Assembly: GCA_963750065.1 (NCBI GenBank)
Contig: CAVVPK010000034.1
Span: 189,394-253,393 of the forward strand
Source: CAVSRC01 sp963750065
GTDB lineage: Bacteria > Pseudomonadota > Alphaproteobacteria > Rhizobiales > Kaistiaceae
Reading direction: 5' to 3'
DNA: 64,000 nt
Shown here: piece after piece, positions 37,614 through 46,461 of the stretch
How positions within the stretch are numbered: position 1 is the stretch's first letter
Layout of the letters: every line of letters begins with the position of its first letter
Translations under genes and position numbers: made by a program
Notes under the pieces: model-generated
What the model was told of the DNA's origin: nothing
The model's input: only the letters and a program-made list of their open reading frames with translations
The model's database searches: none

Positions 37614-38190
37614 TTCGTCTTGGGTAATCGGCTTCACCGGATTGATCGCCGGCACATGTTGATCTCACTATCTTCGATATCGAAGATACGCTCAATTTCG
37701 TCGGAAGGGATGGCGGCAGGGAATCGAGCAGCCGTGCAATCCCGCTGCGATGTCACTGTGAACGCGGGATGCGCCTGCTTGTGCGCCCAGGCGCCCAGCA
37801 GAATGTTCAAAAGCGAGGGCAGATCGTAACGCGGAATGCCATATGGATTGGCGGCGGCAGCCGCTTCGGGAAAAGGCACTACGAACGAAATCAGCCTTGC
37901 CGTCCTTGCCCTTTGCAGCAACCTCTTCGCCAGGTCGTCATCAAAGAGGGCCTGGGCTATGTGGCCATCAACTTCGGCGCCGTATTCAAGGTAGTGACTG
38001 CAGCCCTTCAACAGGCCGGCGCGCGAAAAGCAAACATGAATGCATCCGTCTTCGCGTCTGCCGGCGGTTTCGCCTGGGCCGAACCGCTGCAATACGGATT
38101 CGAAATTTCCTTCGACCTCCGGCCAGCGCGGATGCTTGCAAAAGATGGATTTCAGCGCGTTGGCGCGATCGGCCAATTTCAGCGGCTTTA

Positions 38191-39030
38191 GGTCGTAGAC
38201 CCATAAATGGGATTCTCGAATCGGTAGAGTGCTGATTCAATTTCCTGAGCACAGGAGATTGGGATGGCACGCTTTGATCTGACAGACTTCGAGTGGTCGG
38301 TTATCCAGCCGCTTCTGCCGAACAAGCCGCGCGGCGTACCACGGGTGGACGACAGGCGTGTGCTGAACGGCATCTTCTGGCGGCTGCGGACTGGAGCGCC
38401 CTGGGCCGACATTCCCGAGCGCTATGGCCCGCACACGACCTGCGTCAACCGCTTCAACCGGTGGCGCAAGGCGGGGGTGTGGGATCGTCTTCTGGAAGTG
38501 GTTTCCAAGGCTTACGACGGCGACATCCAGATGATCGACTCGTCCAGCATCCGCGTGCATCAGCACGCTGCCAACTCCCAAAAAAAGACGACCGATCCGG
38601 TTGCATGGGTCGCTCGCGCGGCGGTCTGACGACGAAGATCCATGCCCTGGTCGACGCCGAAGGCCTGCCCATCGCACTCAAACTGACCGAGGGCCAGGCC
38701 CATGACGGGCGCAGCGCCGCCGACATGCTCGAAGCCTTGGCTGAGGGCCAAATCCTGCTGGCCGACCGTGCCTATGATAGCGACGCCCTGCGCCAGAACC
38801 TGGCCGAGCGCGGTGCCTGGGCCAACATCAAACCCATGCCCAACCGCAAGAACATCCCGCCCTTCAGCACCTTCCTCTACCGCTACCGCAACCTCGTCGA
38901 GCGCTTCTTCACCAAGCTCAAACACTTCCGCGCCGTCGCCACCCGTTACGACAAACGAGCCGACAACTTCCTCGCTGGCGTCAAACTCGCTTCAGCCAGA
39001 ATCTGGATGCGATTTAATGAGTCGATAGCC
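38191..39030 (+). mobile_element. IS5-family (IS427-like) insertion sequence, copy 1
   Basis: An 840-bp element bounded by imperfect inverted ends (GGTCGTAGACCCAT on the left, GGCTATCGACTCAT on the right when reversed) and flanked by a TA duplication (38189-38190 and 39031-39032). It is nearly identical to copy 2 at 39606-40445; by eye two differences were found, at 38195 (G against A) and in the codon giving FTKLKHF against FNKLKHF. Confidence 0.85.
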
Positions 39031-39033
39031 TAG
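38264..39033 (+). CDS. IS5-family transposase made by -1 frameshifting, copy 1
   Basis: The first frame (38264-38629) starts MARFDLTDFEWSVIQPLLP and contains the first catalytic Asp in IQMIDSSSIRVH. At the slippery heptamer A AAA AAG near 38580-38587 a -1 shift moves into the second frame, which continues KKDDRSGCMGRSRGGLTTKI, then LADRAYDSDALR with the second Asp and NLVERFFTKLKHFRAVATRYDK, the YREK-like block with the Glu. The joined protein is about 255 residues. The stop (TAG, 39031-39033) lies outside the IS end and uses the TA target duplication. Confidence 0.85.
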
Positions 39034-39306
39034 TCCCTCGGCACGAACCCGTCCCGCTTCGCTCCCGGTCAGACGCGTGCCGGTGATATACACGCACCCC
39101 ATAGACTGCCAGCCGGCCGTTCAAGTGTGCCAAGAGACGGTCTTTACCAATGCGTCCCATGACAATGTCCCGCGCGTCTTCGATGTATTCGGGATCACCG
39201 GCGGCAAGGTCGCGCGCCAAATTCTTCGGCGCGATCTCTTCGACTGCCGCGGTCATCCACGGCATCCAGACCTCGATTTCGTCGTAATCGATGATGGGCG
39301 CCGACA

Positions 39307-39605
39307 CTAAAATGCGAAATCTCCTGCGGCATCGAGATGGACGCTTTGTGCATCAGGGATGTCTTCAAGCATGTAAAAATCCATGGGCTGAGGAGCGTCA
39401 ACAATCAGAAGTCCTTTGACCTCGGGCGGCGATTCCAGCTTGAGACGTCCGCAAAGCGCGCTGTTGCGCTGGCGCAAATACTGCACGCGGTGGAGATGCC
39501 GGAGAAGCTTGTCCGGCTTTTCGCGGCCCTTACTGTCGCGCGCCATCTTCCCGCGGTATTCGGACAGGCGTGCAGCGACCTCCGTTTCCGTTCGGCAGAG
39601 CCTTA
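39307..39605 (-). pseudogene. Truncated gene upstream of the IS-interrupted gene
   Basis: On the minus strand an open frame enters from the edge of IS copy 2 with RLCRTETEVAARLSEYRGK and continues MARDSKGREKPDKLLRHLHR to GDFAF at 39307, immediately before the next gene's start. There is no start codon at a sensible place before 39546, so the 5' part was probably cut off by IS copy 2 or a deletion. No domain recognised. Confidence 0.4.
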
Positions 39606-40445
39606 GGTCATAGACCCATAAATGGGATTCTCGAATCGGTAGAGTGCTGATTCAATTTCCTGAGCACAGGAGATTGGGATGGCACGCTTTGATCTGACAG
39701 ACTTCGAGTGGTCGGTTATCCAGCCGCTTCTGCCGAACAAGCCGCGCGGCGTACCACGGGTGGACGACAGGCGTGTGCTGAACGGCATCTTCTGGCGGCT
39801 GCGGACTGGAGCGCCCTGGGCCGACATTCCCGAGCGCTATGGCCCGCACACGACCTGCGTCAACCGCTTCAACCGGTGGCGCAAGGCGGGGGTGTGGGAT
39901 CGTCTTCTGGAAGTGGTTTCCAAGGCTTACGACGGCGACATCCAGATGATCGACTCGTCCAGCATCCGCGTGCATCAGCACGCTGCCAACTCCCAAAAAA
40001 AGACGACCGATCCGGTTGCATGGGTCGCTCGCGCGGCGGTCTGACGACGAAGATCCATGCCCTGGTCGACGCCGAAGGCCTGCCCATCGCACTCAAACTG
40101 ACCGAGGGCCAGGCCCATGACGGGCGCAGCGCCGCCGACATGCTCGAAGCCTTGGCTGAGGGCCAAATCCTGCTGGCCGACCGTGCCTATGATAGCGACG
40201 CCCTGCGCCAGAACCTGGCCGAGCGCGGTGCCTGGGCCAACATCAAACCCATGCCCAACCGCAAGAACATCCCGCCCTTCAGCACCTTCCTCTACCGCTA
40301 CCGCAACCTCGTCGAGCGCTTCTTCAACAAGCTCAAACACTTCCGCGCCGTCGCCACCCGTTACGACAAACGAGCCGACAACTTCCTCGCTGGCGTCAAA
40401 CTCGCTTCAGCCAGAATCTGGATGCGATTTAATGAGTCGATAGCC
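39606..40445 (+). mobile_element. IS5-family (IS427-like) insertion sequence, copy 2
   Basis: Second 840-bp copy in the same orientation, 575 bases from copy 1, with TA at 39604-39605 and 40446-40447. The left inverted end reads GGTCATAGACCCAT. The right end lies at the very 3' end of the TadG-like gene at 40445. Confidence 0.85.
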
Positions 40446-40448
40446 TAA
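39679..40448 (+). CDS. IS5-family transposase made by -1 frameshifting, copy 2
   Basis: Same layout as copy 1: first frame 39679-40044, A AAA AAG slip site, second frame to 40448. The stop codon here is TAA (40446-40448), formed from the TA duplication plus one flanking base, whereas copy 1 has TAG. One residue differs from copy 1 (Asn for Thr in RFFNKLKHF). Confidence 0.85.
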
Positions 40449-41887
40449 TGCGAAATCCTCAGCTCGGACAACTCGGTGCCGATCTGCTGGAACGTGGTCA
40501 CGATCTGGTCCGACGAGGTGAGCAGGAAGAACTTGTCGGAGGAGCTGGCGCAGTTCTGCAGCAGCGTCGAGGTCGGATCGCCGCCGGTGTTCACCTGCAC
40601 CGTGTAGATGGTGATGCCGTCGGCCTTGATGTTGTCGCACAGGATCTTCTGGCGCGCGTCGACCTGGGTGGAGGTGTTGTAGCCGTTGCCGTACCAGCGG
40701 TCCTGGGTGTTGAGACCGTCGGTCAGCAGAATGATGGCCTGCTTGTAGACCCGGCTGGGGTCCATGGCGGGGATAGTGAAGGGCGACGCCGTCAGCGATT
40801 GCCAGGCCCATTGCAAGCCGATCGCCTGGTTGGTGGAGCCGTTCGGGCTCATGGCACTCACCTTGTCCTTCAAGGCGGTCCAGTCGTAGCTCAGGCCCAT
40901 CATTGCCGTCGGGCAGGCGCTGTACTGCTCGGCCGGGAAGAGGGTTGCCGCGTTGGACGTCGTCGGGTCCGTGTTGAGGGTGTCGTAGCTCTGGTCACGG
41001 TCCATGATGCAACCGTTCCATTGATTGTGGTTGCTCGGATTCCAGCTAAACCCGGCGTTCTCGCAGCTCGCCTTGTCATGGTAGTCGCTGGGGTTGCTGT
41101 ACCAGCCCCAGCTGCCCCAACCGCCGCCCCACCAGCTGCTGCTGGAGGAGTTGCACGAGCCGTTCCACTTGTCCCAGAGGTCGGCGTCCTTCGAGGCGTT
41201 GCCGTCCCATTTGATCCAGCTCGCATTGTAGGTCTTGTTGGTGCCGTCGATACCGTTGACGTTGACGTCCTTGACGAAGGGGACGATCGACACATAGACG
41301 TCGCCATCGACCGCCGCGGCCCCCTTGAGCTGGTCAAGCAGGTTGTTCGTCGCGTTCTTGAGCGCGGTCATCTTGTTGGAAGAGGCCATCGACCCGGTAT
41401 TGTCGAGCGCCAGCGCGACCCTGAGCCGCGCTTCGCCCCATACCGTCGTAGAGGAACGCCCGATCGGCACATCTTTCCGGCCGACGATGCCCATGAAATC
41501 GGTCGGCAGTTTGCCGGCTGCGCTGATCGTCACCGACGGCCCGGTCACGGTGTAGGACGCATTCAGCACCAGGTCCTGGAGCTCGGTGCTGTGAAAGTTG
41601 GCGTTGAAGTAGTCTTGCGCGAACTGCTGAATCTGGGACTGCGTCAGGGTCGACAGATCGGAACGGCGGGAGAGGGCGAGCGAGGCCGCATCCAGCGCGT
41701 CCTGCATGGCGGAGGTCGTCTGGGACGCACGTGTATAGTCCACGGCGACTCCCATGGCGGCTATCACGGGAATGCACGCAATGGCGAAAATCACAGCGAC
41801 GTTGCCGCTGCGCGATGCTGCAAAGCGGGCGACGAGCTTGTGAATCGCCGCGCGTGAAATCAAAGGCACGGTGCCCTCCTTCGACAT
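40445..41887 (-). CDS. TadG-like pilus protein with von Willebrand A domain
   Basis: A 480-residue protein. The N-terminus has a Tad-type signal/anchor segment (RSGNVAVIFAIACIPVIAAM followed by GVAVDYTRA), a TadE/TadG hallmark. A von Willebrand A domain begins VALALDNTGSMASSNK, with the metal-site DxTGS motif, and includes AIILLTDGLNTQ. A Trp/Gly/Ser-rich insert (SSSSWWGGGWGSWGWY) lies mid-domain. TadG proteins are anchored in the envelope and belong to tight-adherence pilus loci. It ends ELRISH where its paralogue ends ELRISK; the stop TAG uses TA plus the terminal base of IS copy 2. Confidence 0.85.
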   Translation of the reverse strand: MSKEGTVPLISRAAIHKLVARFAASRSGNVAVIFAIACIPVIAAMGVAVDYTRASQTTSAMQDALDAASLALSRRSDLSTLTQSQIQQFAQDYFNANFHSTELQDLVLNASYTVTGPSVTISAAGKLPTDFMGIVGRKDVPIGRSSTTVWGEARLRVALALDNTGSMASSNKMTALKNATNNLLDQLKGAAAVDGDVYVSIVPFVKDVNVNGIDGTNKTYNASWIKWDGNASKDADLWDKWNGSCNSSSSSWWGGGWGSWGWYSNPSDYHDKASCENAGFSWNPSNHNQWNGCIMDRDQSYDTLNTDPTTSNAATLFPAEQYSACPTAMMGLSYDWTALKDKVSAMSPNGSTNQAIGLQWAWQSLTASPFTIPAMDPSRVYKQAIILLTDGLNTQDRWYGNGYNTSTQVDARQKILCDNIKADGITIYTVQVNTGGDPTSTLLQNCASSSDKFFLLTSSDQIVTTFQQIGTELSELRISH

Positions 41888-42024
41888 CTGTCGAACGCCA
41901 TCAATAGACTTGCCGGTTAAAGAAAGCCTGAAAGAGATGATTCAAATTGTACCGTTTTCTATGAATTATCCATCTCCGGCCGGGGCACGATGGCTGTCCC
42001 GATTCCCGGCATCGCGCGGGCTGT

Positions 42025-43392
42025 CTATTTCGAAATCCTGAGCTCCGAGAGCTCCGTGCCGATCTGCTGGAAGGTCGTCACGATCTGATCCGACGAGGTG
42101 AGCAGGAAGAACTTGTCGGACGAGCTGGCGCAGCCCTTCAGCAGCGTCGAGGTCGGGTCGCCGGTGGTGTTCACCTGCACCGTGTAGAGGATGACGCCGG
42201 TGGCCTTGATGTTGTCGCACAGGATTTGCTGGCGGGCATCGACCTGCGTGGACGTGTTGTAGCCGTTGCCATACCAGCGGTCCTGGGTGTTAAGGCCGTC
42301 GCTGAGCAGGATGATCGCCTGCTTGTAGATGTAGCCGGCGTCCATGGCGGGAACCGTGAAGGGCGCCGAGGTCAGCGACTGCCAGGCCCATTGCAGGCCG
42401 ATCGCTTGGTTGGTGGAGCCGTTTGCGGTCATGGTGTCCACCTTGTTGTTCAGGGTGGTCCAGTCGTAGCTCAGGCCCATCATCGATACCGGGCAGTATG
42501 CGTACTGCTCGGCGGGGAACAGCGTCGCCGGGTCGGATGTCGTCGACGCCGTGTTGAGGGTGTCGTAGCTCTGGTCGCGGTCCATGACGCAGCCGTTCCA
42601 GGTGCTGCTGTGGGTCTGGGGCGTCCACGTATAGCCGTGCGATATGCAACTGGCCTGATTGTTGTAGTAGGAGGCGTAGCTGCCGCCGCTGCAGGTGCCG
42701 TTCCACTTGTCCCACAGGTCGGCATCCTTCGTGGCGCTGCCGTCCCATTTCACCCAGCTCTGATTGTAATTGGCGCTGCCGACGTTGACGTCCTTCACGA
42801 AGGGGATGATCGAGACATAGACGTCGCCGTCGATCGTCGCTGCGTCCTTGAGCTGGTCGAGCAGGCTGTGCGTGGCCGCCTTGAGCGCGGTCAGCTTGTT
42901 GGAGGAGGCCATCGACCCGGTATTGTCGAGCGCCAGCGCGACCCTGAGCCGCGCTTCGCCCCACACCGTCGTCGAGGAGCGGCCGATGGGCATGAATTCC
43001 TTGCCCAGCACGCCCATGAAATCGGTCGGCAGCTTGCCGTTGGCACTGATCGTCACTGACGGCCCGGTGGCGGTATAAGACGCCTGCAGCGTCAGGTCCT
43101 TGATCTCGCCGTTGTGGAAATTGGCATCGAAGTAGTCCGCGGCGATCTGCTGAATCTGGGCCGGCGTCAGGCTCGGCAGGTCGGAGCGGCGGGAGAGCGC
43201 CAGAGTAGCCGCGTCGAGCGCGTCCTGCATGGTGGAGCTGGCGTGGGAGCCGCGCGTGTAGTCGACCGCTACGCCCATGGCGGCGATCACGGGAATGCAG
43301 GCAATGGCGAAGATCGCGGCGATATTGCCGCCGCGGTCGGCCGCAAACCGGGCAATGATTCTGTGAATTGTCGTGGATGAAACCAGAGACAC
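42025..43392 (-). CDS. TadG-like pilus protein with von Willebrand A domain, paralogue
   Basis: A 455-residue paralogue of the gene at 40445, with the same order: membrane segment GGNIAAIFAIACIPVIAAMG, then VALALDNTGSMASSNK and AIILLSDGLNTQDRWYGNGY, ending GTELSELRISK. The frame is open to 43776, but the extra N-terminal ~128 residues do not match the paralogue; the GTG at 43392 (VSLVSSTTIHRIIARF) aligns with its start. It lacks the Trp-rich insert and has a Tyr/Asn-rich one. Tandem duplication is likely. No other tad genes are in the window. The gap 41888-42024 holds no gene. Confidence 0.82.
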   Translation of the reverse strand: MSLVSSTTIHRIIARFAADRGGNIAAIFAIACIPVIAAMGVAVDYTRGSHASSTMQDALDAATLALSRRSDLPSLTPAQIQQIAADYFDANFHNGEIKDLTLQASYTATGPSVTISANGKLPTDFMGVLGKEFMPIGRSSTTVWGEARLRVALALDNTGSMASSNKLTALKAATHSLLDQLKDAATIDGDVYVSIIPFVKDVNVGSANYNQSWVKWDGSATKDADLWDKWNGTCSGGSYASYYNNQASCISHGYTWTPQTHSSTWNGCVMDRDQSYDTLNTASTTSDPATLFPAEQYAYCPVSMMGLSYDWTTLNNKVDTMTANGSTNQAIGLQWAWQSLTSAPFTVPAMDAGYIYKQAIILLSDGLNTQDRWYGNGYNTSTQVDARQQILCDNIKATGVILYTVQVNTTGDPTSTLLKGCASSSDKFFLLTSSDQIVTTFQQIGTELSELRISK

Positions 43393-43845
43393 GGTACGCT
43401 CCAGCGAGGTCCGTTGCGCGCCATGTTTGGCCCTGCCGACTGAAGAAAGCCTGAAGGAAACGGTTCGAAATTGTCTCGGATTTCTGCCGTTCTTTCGCCA
43501 ATCCGCAGAACCCCCCGGCAGCCCGTGAATGGGCTGGGCGAGCCGCCGGGTCGTGATGTGACGGCGGTCGATCCTGAACAGGCGAAAGACCTGCAGCAGG
43601 CGAAAGGCGCACGCCCTGAGATCGATCGTCAGTTGTATTGCGGCCGCAAACCGGAGGTGAGTTGCGCTTATCGACGGTCCCGTCGCCCGCCAAGGTTGCG
43701 TCAAGCGGCTTTTTGTCCGCTCTCCGGCCGTGGAAGCGGGTCCGTCAGTGCTTGACGCGCATTTTTTACGGGCCAATGATTAATTCTTGGACAGGAATAC
43801 GAACCGCCAGGCAAGAACAAGAAGCGGACGACGCGGGAGGCGACA
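43393..43845. other. Intergenic region without a recognised gene
   Basis: About 450 bases between the divergent TadG-like gene and sugar ABC operon. Open frames here are shadows with no family match. It should hold promoters for both directions; none could be assigned with confidence. Confidence 0.5.
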
Positions 43846-43890
43846 ATTCAGACCAACGGTTCACCCGTCGAGCCGGTCCTGGCAGCCAGA

Positions 43891-45387
43891 GTGATCGACA
43901 TGTCGTTCGGGCCTGTCCAGGTGCTTTTCGGCATCTCGCTCGACCTCATGCCCGGCGAGGTCCATGCGCTGGTCGGTGAGAACGGGGCGGGCAAATCCAC
44001 CTTGATGAAGATTCTCGCCGGCCACCTGCAGGCGACCGGCGGTTCGGTCCATCTCGACGGCAAGACGGCCGAATTCTCCGGCCCGGTCGACGCCGAGCGC
44101 CATGGCATCGTCCTGGTCCACCAGGAGATCCTGCTGGCGCCGCATCTCTCCGTCGCCCAGAACATTTTCATGGGCCGCGAGATCAAGCACGGCTTCGTCG
44201 TCGACGACCGGGCGATGAATGCTCGCGCCCGCGAGGTGCTGGAGGGCCTCGGCGCCGACATCAACCCGACTTCCATCGTCTCGACCCTGTCGATCGCCCA
44301 GCGCCAGCTGGTGCAGATCGCGCGCGCCCTCAATGTGCCGCATCGTGTGGTGATCTTCGACGAGCCGACCGCATCGCTCACCCCGTTCGAGACCGAGGCG
44401 GTGCTCAAGGTGATCGGCGACCTGCGCGCCAAGGGCACGCCGGTCCTCTACATCTCGCACCGCCTGGCCGAGGTCAAAGCGATTTCCGACCGCGTCACCG
44501 TGCTGCGCGACGGACATTTCATCGCCACTCGGCCGACCTCCGAACTGAAGCCGGTCGACATTGCCGGGCTGATGGTGGGCCGCGACATGTCGCACCTCTA
44601 TCCCCAGCGCGCGCCGGAGCCGGACGGGGACGCCGTGCTCGAAGTGCGCGATCTGACCGTGCCCGGATTCGCCGCCAATGCCTCGTTCAGCATCAGGCGC
44701 GGCGAGATACTGGGCTTCGCCGGTCTGATCGGCGCCGGGCGCACCGAGCTCCTCGAGGGCGTCGTCGGCCTCAGGCCGCACCGCGGCGAGATCCGCCTGA
44801 AGGGCGCGCCGGTTGCGTTTCACAACGTGCGCGAAAGCATGCACGAAGGCATCGTCTATCTGAGCGAGGATCGCAAGGGTAAGGGCCTGCTGCTCAACAG
44901 CGACCTGTCGACCAATCTCACGCTGGCGGCGCTGGCGCGTTTCGCCCACGGGATCGTCCTCGATCGGGCCAAGGAGAATGCCGCCCTCGACACGGCGATC
45001 GCCGAGTTCGACGTGCGCGCACCGCGCAAGGAGATGCTCGCCGGCCAGCTTTCCGGCGGCAACCAGCAGAAGCTTCTGCTTGCCAAGATGATGCTGCTCG
45101 AGCCGGAGATCGTCGTCATCGACGAGCCGACCCGTGGCATCGACATCGGCACCAAGCAGCAGATTTACGAGTTCATCACCCAGCTCGCCGCCAACGGCAA
45201 GGCGGTCATCGTGATCTCGTCCGAGATGCAGGAGCTGATCGGCATCTGCCACCGCATCCTGGTGATGCGCGGCGGACGCATCGTCGGCGAGGTGTCGGGC
45301 GAGCGCATGACTGAGCACGAGATCGTAGTTTACGCCACCGGCGTGACCGGCGAGCAGGCAGCGATGGGAATGGAGAGCGGGACTTAA
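43891..45387 (+). CDS. Ribose/xylose-type sugar ABC transporter ATPase (two cassettes)
   Basis: A 498-residue double-cassette ATPase of the RbsA/XylG/MglA kind, energising sugar import with the permease and binding protein that follow. Cassette 1: Walker A GENGAGKSTL near residue 30, signature LSIAQRQLVQIARAL, Walker B VVIFDEPTA. Cassette 2 has the degenerate site GLIGAGRTELLEG, the signature LSGGNQQKLLLAK and VVIDEPTRGIDIGTK. The listed start is a GTG. In frame 45 bases upstream, ATT at 43846 follows a GGGAGG site at 5 bases and would add QTNGSPVEPVLAAR, so the true start may be ATT. The stop overlaps the next start by one base. Confidence 0.9.
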   Translation: MIDMSFGPVQVLFGISLDLMPGEVHALVGENGAGKSTLMKILAGHLQATGGSVHLDGKTAEFSGPVDAERHGIVLVHQEILLAPHLSVAQNIFMGREIKHGFVVDDRAMNARAREVLEGLGADINPTSIVSTLSIAQRQLVQIARALNVPHRVVIFDEPTASLTPFETEAVLKVIGDLRAKGTPVLYISHRLAEVKAISDRVTVLRDGHFIATRPTSELKPVDIAGLMVGRDMSHLYPQRAPEPDGDAVLEVRDLTVPGFAANASFSIRRGEILGFAGLIGAGRTELLEGVVGLRPHRGEIRLKGAPVAFHNVRESMHEGIVYLSEDRKGKGLLLNSDLSTNLTLAALARFAHGIVLDRAKENAALDTAIAEFDVRAPRKEMLAGQLSGGNQQKLLLAKMMLLEPEIVVIDEPTRGIDIGTKQQIYEFITQLAANGKAVIVISSEMQELIGICHRILVMRGGRIVGEVSGERMTEHEIVVYATGVTGEQAAMGMESGT

Positions 45388-46388
45388 TGACCGACACAGT
45401 AACCAAGGAGCGGCTGGACTTCTCGTTGGGTGGCCGCATCAACATGGCGGCTATGGCGCCGTTCCTGGCGCTGGCTCTGCTGCTCGTCGCGGGCACCTTC
45501 ACCAACGACAACTTCCTGTCCGTCGGCAACCTCGTCAACGTCATCACGCGCAGCGCCTTCATTGCCATCGTCGCGGTGGGCGGGACGTTCGTGATCTCCG
45601 CCGGCGGGCTCGACCTGTCGGTGGGCTCGATGATGGCGTTCGTCGCCAGCCTGATGATCATGTTCCTGAACAGCGGCGTGATCGGCGATTCCGCGACGAT
45701 GCTGATCGTCGCCATGGCGCTGGCGATCGTGCTCGGCGGGCTTTGCGGACTGTTCAACGGGCTGATCGTCACCGTCGGGAAGATCGAGCCGTTCATCGCC
45801 ACGCTGGGCACGATGGGCATCTTCCGTGGCCTGACGATCTGGCTGTCGCAGGGCGGCGCCATCACGCTGCGCCCGGCGGACATCCAGTCGCTCTACCGCC
45901 CGGCCTATTTCGGTTCGCTGTTCGGGGTGCCGATTCCGATTGTCGTCATCTTCGCGACCGCGGCGCTCGGCGCCTTCATCTTCTACCGCACGCCTTATGG
46001 GCGGCACGTGGTTGCGGTCGGTTCGAACGAGGACGTGGCGCGCTATTCGGGTATTCCGGTCAACCGGGTGCGTACCGTCACCTATGTCATCCAGGGGCTA
46101 TGCGTGGCAGTCGCGGTGCTGCTCTATGTGCCGCGGCTCGGCTCCACCTCGGCGACCTCGGGTACGCTGTGGGAGCTGCAGGCGATCACCGCGGTGGTCG
46201 TCGGCGGAACGGCACTGCGCGGCGGCGTCGGGCGCATCTGGGGAACCATCGCCGGGGCGTTCATTCTCGAGATCGTCGGCAACATCATGCTGCTGTCGAA
46301 CTTCATCAGCGAATACCTGATCGCCGCCATCCAGGGCGCGATCATCATCATCGCGATGCTGGTGCAGCGGTCGCTGATGCGTCGATAA
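45387..46388 (+). CDS. Ribose-type sugar ABC transporter permease
   Basis: A 333-residue permease of the RbsC family with 8-10 hydrophobic segments. The family motif reads VGGTFVISAGGLDLSVGSMM near residues 66-85, and the C-terminal VGGTALRGGVGRIWGT is also typical. It partners the preceding ATPase and following binding protein. Confidence 0.92.
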   Translation: MTDTVTKERLDFSLGGRINMAAMAPFLALALLLVAGTFTNDNFLSVGNLVNVITRSAFIAIVAVGGTFVISAGGLDLSVGSMMAFVASLMIMFLNSGVIGDSATMLIVAMALAIVLGGLCGLFNGLIVTVGKIEPFIATLGTMGIFRGLTIWLSQGGAITLRPADIQSLYRPAYFGSLFGVPIPIVVIFATAALGAFIFYRTPYGRHVVAVGSNEDVARYSGIPVNRVRTVTYVIQGLCVAVAVLLYVPRLGSTSATSGTLWELQAITAVVVGGTALRGGVGRIWGTIAGAFILEIVGNIMLLSNFISEYLIAAIQGAIIIIAMLVQRSLMRR

Positions 46389-46461
46389 CCGAATTGTCGG
46401 GTCAACTGGGTCGCCCGGCACTGGAACGAAATAGGCCCTGATCGATGTGGGGAGACAGATA

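Larger units (their letters stand above)
37634..39307 (-). pseudogene. Unknown protein gene interrupted by IS copy 1
   Basis: The 5' part starts at 39307 (MSAPIIDYDEIEVWMPWMTA) and reaches LNGRLAVYGV. Removing the IS at 38191-39030 and one TA joins it to the downstream part through TGTRLTGSEAGRVRAEGLKP, continuing LKLADRANALKSIFCKHPRW to DIEDSEINMCRRSIR at 37634. A one-base shift near 39090 (GTGCGTGTAT) is also needed. The joined product would be ~270 residues. The downstream part contains GCIHVCFSRAGLLKGCSHYL, with several Cys and His. No family recognised. The IS insertion makes it inactive. Confidence 0.5.

Noticed and set aside
38191..40445. Composite transposon made by the two IS copies
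   Set aside because: The 575 bases between them are fragments of disrupted genes with no cargo gene, and each copy has its own TA duplication, so independent insertion is simpler.
43393..43776. N-terminal extension of the second TadG-like protein (to 43776)
   Set aside because: It does not match the paralogue and lacks features of an exported protein; the GTG at 43392 aligns with the paralogue's start.
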